NCBI GenBank assembly: GCA_023398855.1
Contig: JAEWRS010000273.1
Coordinates: 1-13,127 of the forward strand
Length of the DNA stretch: 13,127 nucleotides
Direction of reading: 5' to 3'
From: Bacillota bacterium
GTDB lineage: Bacteria; Bacillota; Clostridia; Lachnospirales; Lachnospiraceae
Shown: positions 6,582-13,127 of the stretch, piece by piece
How positions within the stretch are numbered: the first letter of the stretch is position 1
Layout: the number at the start of each line of letters is the position of its first letter
Position numbers and translations under genes: made by a program
The notes under the pieces: model-generated
What the model saw: only the letters and a program-made list of their open reading frames with translations
Databases searched by the model: none
What the model was told of the DNA's origin: nothing

Positions 6582-7859
6582 ATGAACCAGCAGGTAATCA
6601 TTATAGGAGCAGGAGCTTCCGGTCTGACAGCGGCCATCCAGGCAGCCAGACAGGGCGCTTCTGTTACCGTTTTAGAACATACAGCCAAACCAGGGAAAAA
6701 GCTGCTTTCCACTGGTAATGGAAAATGCAACTTAACCAATCTGATGCTCCCTGAGGGAGCTTACCGCGGAGGATCACCGGATTTTATAAAAAGAGTACTG
6801 GAACATATCACTGTAGATCATACTCTGGAATTCTTTCGGGATCTTGGTCTTGTTCTTACTGATCGGAACGGATATGTTTATCCAAATTCCGGACAGGCTT
6901 CCTCTGTCCTGGAAGCTCTTCTCTACGAACTGGACCACTTAGGAGTCTCCATCGTTACTGACTGCCAGGTAGAAGAAATCAGGAAGGATTTGTCTCTTGT
7001 AACTTCCATGGGAAAGAAACAGGCTGATGCCGTTATTTTAGCCGCAGGCTCTATGGCCGCTCCTAAAACAGGCTCCGATGGAAGTGGTTATGACCTGGCC
7101 AGGACTCTCGGACACCATATCGTAAAACCTCTGCCGGCCCTGGTACAGCTTAGATGCAGGGAAAAATGGTATAAGCAGACGGCCGGTGTCAGGACTGAGG
7201 CATGTGTGACCCTTAAAATAGATGGAAAAACAGTGGTAGCGGATCGGGGTGAACTTCAGTTTATTGACTACGGAATTTCGGGCATTCCGGTTTTCCAGAT
7301 CAGCCGTTTCGCAGCCAGAGGGCTGGATGCCGGCAGGCAAGTGACCGTTGAACTGGATTTCCTTCCTGCCATGGATTTTAACCATACCCACCAGTTTCTT
7401 AAAGAACGTGCACAGCGTTTCTGCCAGAGGCCGGCAGAAGATTTCTTAAATGGCATATTAAATCATAAACTGGCCAGGATCCTGTTAAAGATAGCTGATG
7501 TTGGAGGCAATGGAATCGTCAAAGATATCAGGCCTGCCCAAATAATTAAGCTGGCATCTGTTTTAAAGGGTCTGAAAACAGAGATCATTGCAGCCAATTC
7601 CTTTGATCAGGCCCAGGTGTGCAGCGGCGGAGTTGATACCCGGGAAGTGAATCCAGATACCATGGAATCAAAACTTATTAAGGGACTTTACCTGACAGGA
7701 GAAATCCTGGATGTTGACGGCATCTGCGGTGGTTATAATCTTCAGTGGGCATGGTCCTGCGGCATATTGGCAGGTACTTGCGCGGGAAGAGGAATGTCCT
7801 GCGGACATATGCCCCATAAACCGGGCGGGTTTTGCCTAAAGAACATGGGCACAGTGTGA
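6582..7859 (+). CDS. HI0933-like FAD-dependent oxidoreductase (BaiN/YhiN-type flavoprotein)
   Basis: The 425-residue protein opens with a Rossmann FAD site GAGASG (residues 9-14), with Glu32 placed to bind the adenosine ribose. The family hallmark GKKLLSTGNGKCNLTN follows at 38-53. The C-terminal FAD motif TGEILDVDGICGGYN and LQWAWSCG lies at about 372-394. These place it in the HI0933-like family, variously named aminoacetone-oxidase-like, YhiN or BaiN. The true substrate is unknown for most members; BaiN was proposed to act in bile-acid 7-dehydroxylation, but nothing else of a bai pathway is present here. After the usual family end there is a roughly 27-residue tail with Cys400, Cys407 and Cys418. 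It is first in its unit and 62 nt before a second flavoprotein. Confidence 0.9.
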   Translation: MNQQVIIIGAGASGLTAAIQAARQGASVTVLEHTAKPGKKLLSTGNGKCNLTNLMLPEGAYRGGSPDFIKRVLEHITVDHTLEFFRDLGLVLTDRNGYVYPNSGQASSVLEALLYELDHLGVSIVTDCQVEEIRKDLSLVTSMGKKQADAVILAAGSMAAPKTGSDGSGYDLARTLGHHIVKPLPALVQLRCREKWYKQTAGVRTEACVTLKIDGKTVVADRGELQFIDYGISGIPVFQISRFAARGLDAGRQVTVELDFLPAMDFNHTHQFLKERAQRFCQRPAEDFLNGILNHKLARILLKIADVGGNGIVKDIRPAQIIKLASVLKGLKTEIIAANSFDQAQVCSGGVDTREVNPDTMESKLIKGLYLTGEILDVDGICGGYNLQWAWSCGILAGTCAGRGMSCGHMPHKPGGFCLKNMGTV

Positions 7860-7867
7860 CCCAGGGA

Positions 7868-7899
7868 AGATGCCAAAGAGGCATCTGACCGAGATCAGA
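7868..7899 (+). other. Two overlapping hairpins between the flavoprotein genes
   Basis: AGATGCC (7868-7874) pairs with GGCATCT (7880-7886) around a 5-nt loop, and TCTGA (7884-7888) pairs with TCAGA (7895-7899). The two stems share bases 7884-7886, so they compete. There is no T-run, so this is not a terminator; it may affect mRNA processing or translation of the downstream gene. Confidence 0.4.
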
Positions 7900-7921
7900 A
7901 ATAAGAAAAACGAGGAAAACA

Positions 7922-9517
7922 ATGATAAGAATTAATCAATTAAAACTGTCAGTGGATCATACCCAAGAAGCCTTATGGGCAAAGACGGCAAAAACATTAA
8001 GAATTCAGGTAAAGGATATCCGTTCCCTTCAAATAGTGAAACAATCTGTTGATGCCAGAAAAAAAGAAGACATCCATTTTACTTACTCCATTGATGTTGA
8101 GGTGGAAAATGAAGGATTTGTGGTACATAAAGTAAAGAGCGGAGATATAAGTATTTCAGAAAAGAAAGAATATGTGTTTCCAAAGCCAGGAAGAAAAAAA
8201 ATGACTGACAGGCCGGTGATCATAGGAACCGGGCCCGCCGGACTTTTCTGTGGGATCATGCTGGCAAGACATGGGTATCAGCCCCTGCTTCTGGAACGGG
8301 GAGAGTCCGTGGAAAAGCGCATAGAGGCTGTGGATTTATTCTGGAAGGGCGGAATGTTAAAACCTGACTGCAATGTGCAGTTTGGAGAGGGAGGCGCAGG
8401 CACCTTTTCCGACGGAAAGCTGAATACTCTTCTAAAAGATCCTCTTATGAGAAACCGGAAGGTGCTGGAGCTTTTTGTGGAATTCGGGGCGGACCCTTCT
8501 ATTCTCTATGTGAATAAACCCCATATTGGCACCGATGTATTAAGCGGTATTGTCAAAGGAATGAGAGAGGAAATCATACGCCTTGGAGGAGAGGTACGTT
8601 TTAACAGCACTGTGACTGATTTTATAATAGAAGATAACAGGCTGCATGGGGTCATTGTAAATGAAAAGGAACGTGTCATGGCAGAGGTTCTTGTTCTGGC
8701 CATCGGGCACAGCGCCAGGGATACCTTCGAAATCCTGAATAAAAGAAAAGTTCCCATGGAAGCAAAAGCCTTTGCAGTGGGCCTAAGAATCCAGCATCCT
8801 CAGGATAGCATCAATCTTTCTCAATATGGAAAAGGAAACTACCCCATACTTGGCCCGGCAGATTATAAGCTGACCCATCAGTGCGCAGGAGGAAGGGGAA
8901 TTTATACCTTCTGCATGTGCCCGGGCGGATATGTAGTCAACGCTTCCTCTGAAGAAAAAAAGCTTGCAGTAAATGGTATGAGCTATCACAAGAGGGACGG
9001 AGTGAATGCCAACAGCGCTTTGATCGTTACCGTGACACCTGAAGACTTTGAAGATACAACTCCTCTTGCCGGCATCGCTTATCAACGGCGGCTGGAAGAG
9101 GCAGCTTTTTTAAGCTGCAACGGAAAAATTCCAGTTCAGCTTTACGGGGATTTTAAAAAGAATCAGCTTTCAAAAGCCTATGGCAGTGTGGAGCCTGCCT
9201 TTAAAGGCCTCTTTGGTTTTGCCAATATAAGAGAGTTTCTGCCGGAATACTTATCAGAAAGCCTGGTGGAAGGAGTTGAGGCCTTTGATCGCCGGATCCG
9301 TGGTTTTTCCAGACCCGATGCCATTTTGGCTGGAGTGGAAAGCAGGACTTCATCTACGGTCCGGATTCCCAGAGATGAAGCATATGAAAGCAGCGTAAAA
9401 GGAATCTATCCCTGTGGGGAAGGTGCCGGATATGCAGGGGGAATCACTTCAGCGGCAATGGATGGCTTAAAGGTGGCGGAAACTATTGCTTCCGGATTTA
9501 AAGGGCTTTCATTATAA
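7922..9517 (+). CDS. FAD-dependent dehydrogenase (COG2509-type)
   Basis: The 531-residue protein has an N-terminal domain (about 1-95, starting MIRINQLKLSVDHTQEAL) that is typical of this uncharacterised family, then a Rossmann FAD motif GTGPAG at 102-107 with Glu125 closing the fold. The family segment NVQFGEGGAGTFSDGKLNT is at 151-169. Near the C-terminus YPCGEGAGYAGGITSAAMDG forms the second FAD-contacting motif. The family is widespread in anaerobes and annotated only as an FAD-dependent dehydrogenase; substrate and partner are unknown. GAGGA at 7912-7916 precedes ATG 7922. It is probably co-transcribed with the HI0933-like gene upstream, as no promoter is evident in the 62-nt gap. Confidence 0.9.
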   Translation: MIRINQLKLSVDHTQEALWAKTAKTLRIQVKDIRSLQIVKQSVDARKKEDIHFTYSIDVEVENEGFVVHKVKSGDISISEKKEYVFPKPGRKKMTDRPVIIGTGPAGLFCGIMLARHGYQPLLLERGESVEKRIEAVDLFWKGGMLKPDCNVQFGEGGAGTFSDGKLNTLLKDPLMRNRKVLELFVEFGADPSILYVNKPHIGTDVLSGIVKGMREEIIRLGGEVRFNSTVTDFIIEDNRLHGVIVNEKERVMAEVLVLAIGHSARDTFEILNKRKVPMEAKAFAVGLRIQHPQDSINLSQYGKGNYPILGPADYKLTHQCAGGRGIYTFCMCPGGYVVNASSEEKKLAVNGMSYHKRDGVNANSALIVTVTPEDFEDTTPLAGIAYQRRLEEAAFLSCNGKIPVQLYGDFKKNQLSKAYGSVEPAFKGLFGFANIREFLPEYLSESLVEGVEAFDRRIRGFSRPDAILAGVESRTSSTVRIPRDEAYESSVKGIYPCGEGAGYAGGITSAAMDGLKVAETIASGFKGLSL

Positions 9518-9518
9518 A

Positions 9519-9547
9519 TTGACGAAATCATAAAAATGTTGTAAGAT
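9519..9547 (+). promoter_or_regulatory. Sigma-A promoter of the proB operon
   Basis: TTGACG (9519-9524) and TAAGAT (9542-9547) are 17 bp apart. The -35 differs from consensus at one base and the -10 at two. It lies 1 nt after the stop of the preceding gene and about 35 nt before the proB start. Confidence 0.65.
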
Positions 9548-9581
9548 ATGAAACAAAAAGAATTACAGAAGGCAGATGATA

Positions 9582-10451
9582 ATGAAGATGAACGTCGAGG
9601 AACGAGAGAAACTAAAAGACAAAAAAAGGATTGTAATAAAGATAGGCTCCTCATCCTTAACCCATGCTTATACCGGGGATTTGAATCTGATGAAAATCGA
9701 AAAACTGGTTCGGGTAATCAGTGACTTAAAGGGACAGGGGAAACAGGTGATTTTAGTATCCTCCGGTGCCATTGCAGCTGGTCGCCAGACCTTGGGACAT
9801 CATACAAGGCCTGTTACCATATCGGAAAAGCAGGCGTTTGCTGCTGTGGGCCAGGCCAGACTCATGATGGTGTACCAGAAGCTTTTTGCAGAATACAATC
9901 AAATAGCAGCACAAGTCCTTTTAACCAAAAATACTATGGTTAATGACAGCAACCGCTACAACGCCCAGAACACCTTTGATGAGCTTTTAAAGCTGGGAAC
10001 CATCCCTGTTGTCAATGAAAACGACACAGTGTCCACCTCTGAAATTCCTCTGGTGGATAATTTTGGCGATAATGACCGGCTGTCTGCTATTGTAGCCGCA
10101 CTCATAGGAGCAGATCTTTTGATATTATTGTCAGATATTGAAGGTTTGTATTCGGATGATCCAAGGCAAAACCCGGAAGCAGAATTCATCGGACTGGTAA
10201 GAGAAATCACGCCCAAGCTTCTGGATATGGGGAAATCCACATCAGGAAGCGATGTGGGGACCGGAGGTATGGCAGCAAAACTGGCTGCCGCCCGTATTGC
10301 TACGGACAGCGGCTGTGATATGGTCATCGCCAACGGAGACCAGGTGGAGGCCATCAGTCAGATCGTGGATGGAGAAGAGAAGGGAACCTTGTTCCTGGCT
10401 CATCCAAACCATGACTTTGACCTGATGGACTATATTAATCACGAGTATTAA
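9582..10451 (+). CDS. proB: Glutamate 5-kinase, short form lacking the PUA domain
   Basis: This enzyme phosphorylates glutamate with ATP, the first step of proline synthesis. Amino-acid-kinase motifs are all present (numbered from ATG 9582): KIGSSSLT 20-27, SSGAIAAG 60-67, NENDTVS 145-151, FGDNDRLSA 161-169, SDIEGLY 184-190 and GTGGMAAKLAAA 226-237. At 289 residues it ends after the kinase domain, whereas E. coli ProB (367 residues) carries an extra C-terminal PUA domain. ATG 9582 is preferred over ATG 9576 because AGAAGG at 9567-9572 is 9 nt from the former and only 3 nt from the latter. ProA is not adjacent but lies two genes downstream. Confidence 0.95.
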   Translation: MKMNVEEREKLKDKKRIVIKIGSSSLTHAYTGDLNLMKIEKLVRVISDLKGQGKQVILVSSGAIAAGRQTLGHHTRPVTISEKQAFAAVGQARLMMVYQKLFAEYNQIAAQVLLTKNTMVNDSNRYNAQNTFDELLKLGTIPVVNENDTVSTSEIPLVDNFGDNDRLSAIVAALIGADLLILLSDIEGLYSDDPRQNPEAEFIGLVREITPKLLDMGKSTSGSDVGTGGMAAKLAAARIATDSGCDMVIANGDQVEAISQIVDGEEKGTLFLAHPNHDFDLMDYINHEY

Positions 10452-10460
10452 GGAGAACTT

Positions 10461-10682
10461 ATGAATCAGGAAAAAATTGACCGGATCAATACACTTTACC
10501 ATAAATCAAAGTCAGTAGGATTATCAGAAAAAGAGGCTGCAGAGCAGGTTGCTTTGCGGAAGGAGTATATAGAAGTTATCCGCAAGAATTTACGAGGAAA
10601 TTTAAACAATATTTCCATTGAGGAGAAAGACGGTACCATAACGGATCTGGGTAAAAAATATGGAAAAGTTGGCGAAGAATGA
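10461..10682 (+). CDS. DUF896 (YnzC/UPF0291) family small protein
   Basis: The 73-residue product has the DUF896 pattern: an N-terminal helical hairpin (MNQEKIDRINTLYHKSKSVGLSEKEAAEQ), then LRKEYIEVIRKNLRGNLNNI and a flexible tail with KDGTITDLG. B. subtilis YnzC is the structural reference, and a relative is SOS-induced there; the function is unknown. AAGGAG at 10450-10455 overlaps the proB stop, so the gene is co-translated with proB. Its end overlaps the next gene by 23 nt. Confidence 0.88.
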   Translation: MNQEKIDRINTLYHKSKSVGLSEKEAAEQVALRKEYIEVIRKNLRGNLNNISIEEKDGTITDLGKKYGKVGEE

Positions 10683-11202
10683 TATCAGAATATTTGTAAA
10701 AGAACAGCGCATGGCCTTGGAGACAACAGCCGAGTGTGTCTGGAATGAATCCATCTGTCAGCAGCTTTTAGGAATTGAAGATATCCTCAGAGCTTTTTGC
10801 GTCTACTGCTATGTATCCTTTCGAAGGGAAGCAGGGACCTGGAGGTTCATGGAGAGTCTTTTAAAACAGGGGAAATGTGTCGCTGTGCCAAAGGTTGTGG
10901 GAAGAGAGCTGGAGTTTTATTCCATTTCCGGAAAAACGGATCTGGAGGAAGGCGTCATGGGAATTATGGAACCAAAGCCATCCTGTTTAAGAGTCCACGA
11001 TCCAGGAGCTCCTGTTATTGTTCCAGGTATCGCTTTTGACAAGTACGGAAACCGGATTGGGTATGGAGGCGGGTATTATGACCGTTTTTTTGAGAGAGAA
11101 CCAGACCATCCGCGAATTGCAATAGCCTATGGCTTTCAGCTTTTTGACCATATCCCAACGGAATCCCATGATAAATGTATGGACCGGATTATTACTCCGT
11201 AA
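10660..11202 (+). CDS. 5-formyltetrahydrofolate cyclo-ligase
   Basis: The 180-residue protein matches the 5-FTHF cyclo-ligase family (MTHFS/YgfA/YqgN). It has an N-terminal basic helix with KEQRMAL, a middle CVAVPKVVGRELEFY strand region, an EPKPS segment, VIVPGIAFD and the hallmark GNRIGYGGGYYDRFF near residues 130-145, then AIAYGFQL. The enzyme uses ATP to convert 5-formyl-THF to 5,10-methenyl-THF in the cytoplasm, recovering folate from a storage or inhibitory form. Its start lies inside the DUF896 gene without a clear Shine-Dalgarno, so translational coupling is likely; a TTG at 10669 is a possible alternative. A repeat array begins 6 nt after its stop. Confidence 0.92.
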   Translation: MEKLAKNDIRIFVKEQRMALETTAECVWNESICQQLLGIEDILRAFCVYCYVSFRREAGTWRFMESLLKQGKCVAVPKVVGRELEFYSISGKTDLEEGVMGIMEPKPSCLRVHDPGAPVIVPGIAFDKYGNRIGYGGGYYDRFFEREPDHPRIAIAYGFQLFDHIPTESHDKCMDRIITP

Positions 11203-11207
11203 GGTGT

Positions 11208-11371
11208 AAGGAAGCTCCCTTCAGGTATCCCTTGATGCCTAAAGGGCTTGGGCAATAATAAGGAAACACCCTGCGGGTATCCCTTGATGCCCAAAGGGCT
11301 TGGGCAATAATAAGGAAACACCCTGCGGGTATCCCTTGATGCCCAGAGGGCTTGGGCAATAATAAGGAAAC
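11208..11371 (+). repeat. 52-bp tandem repeat, three copies plus an 8-nt partial copy
   Basis: Units start with AAGGAA at 11208, 11260 and 11312, exactly 52 bp apart, and a truncated fourth begins at 11364. Copies 2 and 3 differ at one base; copy 1 differs from copy 2 at five. Each unit contains the dyad TGCCCAA-AGGGC-TTGGGCA. The variants (T in copy 1, G in copy 3) keep pairing as G-U wobble, so an RNA hairpin is conserved. No T-run follows, so it is not a terminator. The array fills almost the whole gap between the cyclo-ligase gene and proA. Its function is unknown. The unit length is not a multiple of three, so it is not a coding repeat. Confidence 0.93.
11336..11363 (+). promoter_or_regulatory. 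Promoter-like pair in the last repeat unit, before proA
   Basis: TTGATG (11336-11341) and AATAAT (11358-11363) are 16 bp apart, and the same pair recurs in the other two units (11232-11259 and 11284-11311). The -10 lacks the conserved first T. A start near 11370 would leave just enough leader for the GGAGG at 11376-11380. The dyad lies in the spacer, the place of a repressor operator. Speculative. Confidence 0.3.
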
Positions 11372-11375
11372 GATT

Positions 11376-11380
11376 GGAGG
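11376..11380 (+). promoter_or_regulatory. Ribosome binding site that sets the proA start
   Basis: GGAGG is 7 nt before ATG 11388. An in-frame TTG at 11352 inside the repeat array would add 12 residues of repeat-derived sequence, so ATG 11388 is preferred. Confidence 0.8.
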
Positions 11381-11387
11381 ACTTTTT

Positions 11388-12632
11388 ATGACGATTAGGG
11401 AGATTGGAAAGACGGCAAAAGAATCAGCGGGAATCATAGGAATCCTGGGTTCAGCAAAAAAGAATGAAGGCTTAAAGGCAGCGGCTGCCGCACTGCTGGA
11501 TGGAGAAGTTGAAATCCTGACTGCTAATCAGGAGGATGTCATTAAGGCGGCTGCCTCCGGTATGAGTGCCGGACTCATTGACCGTCTGGAACTGACTCCT
11601 TTGAGAATAGAAGCCATGGCTGACGGGCTGTTGTCCGTGGCAGCACTGGATGACCCGGTAGGAGAGGTGCTTTCCATGAAAGTACGCCCCAATGGTCTTA
11701 CCATTGGCCAGAAGCGGGTTCCTTTGGGCGTTGTGGGTATTATATACGAAGCCAGGCCTAATGTGACTGCTGACGCCTTTGGACTTTGCTTTAAATCGGG
11801 AAATGCCGTAATTTTAAAAGGCGGAAGCGATGCCCTGGAATCTAATAAGGCCATTGTAAAATGGCTTCGGACCGGCCTTAGGAATGCAGGTCTTCCAGAA
11901 GATGCCATACAGCTCATTACTGAAACAGACAGAGAAGTGACAAAGGAATTTATGCGTCTCAGGGAATATGTGGACGTACTGATTCCAAGAGGAGGCGCAG
12001 GTTTAATAAAAACCGTTGTCAACAACAGCACGATTCCAGTCATTGAAACAGGAACCGGGAATTGTCACATTTTTGTCGATAAATCCGCTGATTTTGATAT
12101 GGCTCTGGATATAATATTCAACGCAAAGACCCAAAGGATCGGCGTTTGCAATGCCTGTGAGTCCCTTGTCATTCACAGAGACATAGCCTCTCAGTTTCTT
12201 CCTTTACTGAAAGAAAGGCTTTCGTTAAAATCCGTTGAAATCCGTGGGGATGAGGAGGCCTGTACTATGGCAGAAGGCTTTGTACCGGCAACAGAGGAAG
12301 ATTGGGGCCGCGAATATTTGGACTATATTCTGTCCTTGAAAATTGTCGGTTCCGTGGAGGAGGCCATATCCCACATTAACCGCTATAACACCAAGCATTC
12401 TGAATCCATCATTACGGCAGATTATAGCAATGCTCAGAAGTTTTTAAATGAAATTGATGCGGCTGCCGTTTATGTCAATGCCTCCACCCGCTTTACGGAC
12501 GGATTTGAATTTGGCTTTGGCGCGGAGATCGGAATCAGTACCCAAAAGCTCCATGCAAGAGGCCCCATGGGTCTTAAGGAGCTTACAACAACCAAATATA
12601 TTATATATGGTAACGGTCAGATCCGTCCATAG
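11388..12632 (+). CDS. proA: Glutamate-5-semialdehyde dehydrogenase (gamma-glutamyl phosphate reductase)
   Basis: The second enzyme of proline synthesis reduces gamma-glutamyl phosphate with NADPH to glutamate-5-semialdehyde. The 414-residue length is normal for ProA. The aldehyde-dehydrogenase fold is visible through [19 protein letters not shown] (112-130), [15 protein letters not shown] (135-149), IPRGGAGLI (199-207) and the catalytic cysteine motif GVCNACES with Cys254. The C-terminal segment [22 protein letters not shown] is also typical of ProA. It closes the operon that starts with proB and is followed by a strong terminator. A separate promoter in the upstream repeats is possible but unproven. 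Confidence 0.96.
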   Translation: MTIREIGKTAKESAGIIGILGSAKKNEGLKAAAAALLDGEVEILTANQEDVIKAAASGMSAGLIDRLELTPLRIEAMADGLLSVAALDDPVGEVLSMKVRPNGLTIGQKRVPLGVVGIIYEARPNVTADAFGLCFKSGNAVILKGGSDALESNKAIVKWLRTGLRNAGLPEDAIQLITETDREVTKEFMRLREYVDVLIPRGGAGLIKTVVNNSTIPVIETGTGNCHIFVDKSADFDMALDIIFNAKTQRIGVCNACESLVIHRDIASQFLPLLKERLSLKSVEIRGDEEACTMAEGFVPATEEDWGREYLDYILSLKIVGSVEEAISHINRYNTKHSESIITADYSNAQKFLNEIDAAAVYVNASTRFTDGFEFGFGAEIGISTQKLHARGPMGLKELTTTKYIIYGNGQIRP

Positions 12633-12686
12633 TCCGGCCTGTTTGCCCTTATATCATAGAGAACATTTCCCTGAGATTGCTGTCTC

Positions 12687-12734
12687 CAATAAAAAAGGCT
12701 GTAAGAAAGAAATTTCTTGCAGCCTTTTTTATTG
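12687..12734. terminator. Bidirectional terminator between proA and the GntR-type gene
   Basis: A 22-bp stem (12687-12708 with 12713-12734), with one T-G wobble, closes a GAAA loop at 12709-12712. The arms contain A6 (12691-12696) and T6 (12725-12730), so a U-tract follows a GC-containing core on both strands. It serves proA on the + strand and the convergent regulator gene on the - strand. The remainder of 12633-12766 shows nothing else. Confidence 0.93.
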
Positions 12735-12766
12735 CTTCATCCCTTTTATGGAATGTTTTTTGAAAA

Positions 12767-13127
12767 TCAGCTTTTGACATAGGTCAACTGATATTTAGGT
12801 GAGTTAAGTGTTAATTCTGTATAATCCATGATCTGATTATTTGTCAGATAAGTGGTGTTGGCAACTCTCAAAATGGGCGTGTCCAAAGAAATCCCAAACA
12901 TTTCAGCGATATTTTTTGAAGGATGAATGGGGGTTACGGTATGGTCGCTATATGCAATTTTCATTCCCCTCACCTGTTCAAAGTACTGATATTTGGACTG
13001 CTGCAGCACCTGCATGGAGATATCAGGATATAAACGGCTGGACATATAGGTTGTTTCAAACTGAAATATTTCATCATTTGCATACCGGATTCTTTCAATG
13101 ATATAAATGGGTTCTCCTGTTTAGATC
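12767..13127 (-). CDS. GntR-family transcriptional regulator, C-terminal UTRA domain (5' end outside window)
   Basis: The - strand reads TGEPIYIIERIRYANDE, then FQFETTYMSSRLYPDI and near the end AEMFGISLDTPILRV, MDYTELTLNSPKYQLTYVKS and a TGA at 12769-12767. This is the ligand-binding UTRA domain of HutC/YvoA-type GntR regulators, which bind a small metabolite and control DNA binding by an N-terminal winged helix. That DNA-binding part would lie beyond the window. An in-frame TAA occurs at 13123-13121, only a few bases from the edge, just before TGEP, where the protein should continue. The gene is therefore either disrupted there, or the last bases are an assembly or junction artefact. An internal ATG at 13045 is not a credible start, as it would split the domain. 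Confidence 0.75.

Noticed and set aside
6582..7859. Evidence for a bile-acid 7-dehydroxylation (bai) cluster
   Set aside because: Only a BaiN-type family member is present; the family is broad and no other bai-like gene occurs nearby.
11208..11371. CRISPR array
   Set aside because: The repeats are contiguous with no unique spacers, and no cas genes are present.
11203..11387. T-box or other known amino-acid riboswitch before proA
   Set aside because: No T-box AGGGTGG-like motif, specifier stem or terminator/antiterminator with a T-run is visible; the gap is nearly all 52-bp repeat.
11192..11437. Antisense open frames through the repeat array
   Set aside because: The 52-bp unit happens to be open in all three - strand frames, giving repetitive peptides with no family similarity; the frame shifts at each unit.
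11528..12043. 171-codon antisense open frame
   Set aside because: It is fully inside proA, whose motifs are all intact, and the product is a Ser/Thr-rich shadow.
12767..13045. Complete 92-residue - strand protein
   Set aside because: The UTRA domain reading continues upstream of this ATG to the window edge, so the ATG is internal.

Overview
The window looks like a chromosomal segment from a spore-forming clostridium, most likely a Lachnospiraceae member (Lacrimispora/Hungatella-like). The evidence is the moderate GC content, the strong AGGAGG-type ribosome sites, several spore-associated families (YqfC, YqfD, a SpoVB-like flippase, a BofC-like protein) and the Firmicutes gene order rpsU ... 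yqfC-yqfD-phoH-ybeY. The genus is an inference from protein style and synteny. No phage, IS element, CRISPR array, rRNA or tRNA was seen.

Layout. (1) 1-153: the tail of rpsU and its terminator. (2) 235-6068: six tightly packed + strand genes, yqfC, yqfD, phoH, ybeY, a DUF3048 lipoprotein and a SpoVB-like MOP flippase. The last four overlap or abut, and the run starts behind a plausible sigma-E-like promoter. It joins a spore/envelope theme to rRNA maturation (YbeY) and a PhoH ATPase. (3) 6123-6515: a small exported or anchored protein with a BofC C-domain-like end. (4) 6582-9517: two different FAD-dependent oxidoreductase families behind a good sigma-A promoter (TTGAAA-N17-TACAAT). (5) 9582-12632: a proline-synthesis operon, proB - DUF896 - 5-formyl-THF cyclo-ligase - proA, behind TTGACG-N17-TAAGAT. 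proB and proA are separated by two other genes and by a 52-bp tandem repeat array directly upstream of proA. (6) 12687-12734: a long, near-perfect bidirectional terminator. Converging on it from the - strand is the 3' part of a GntR-type regulator (UTRA domain), which runs off the window edge and carries an in-frame stop at that edge.

ProB and ProA together convert glutamate to glutamate-5-semialdehyde; proC is not in the window. Most of the window is ordinary core clostridial chromosome. The least explained element is the 52-bp x 3 repeat before proA. Each unit holds a hairpin or operator-like dyad between promoter-like hexamers and a tiny ATG...TAA frame, and the repeat period is close to five helical turns. 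I do not see a clear new multi-gene system.
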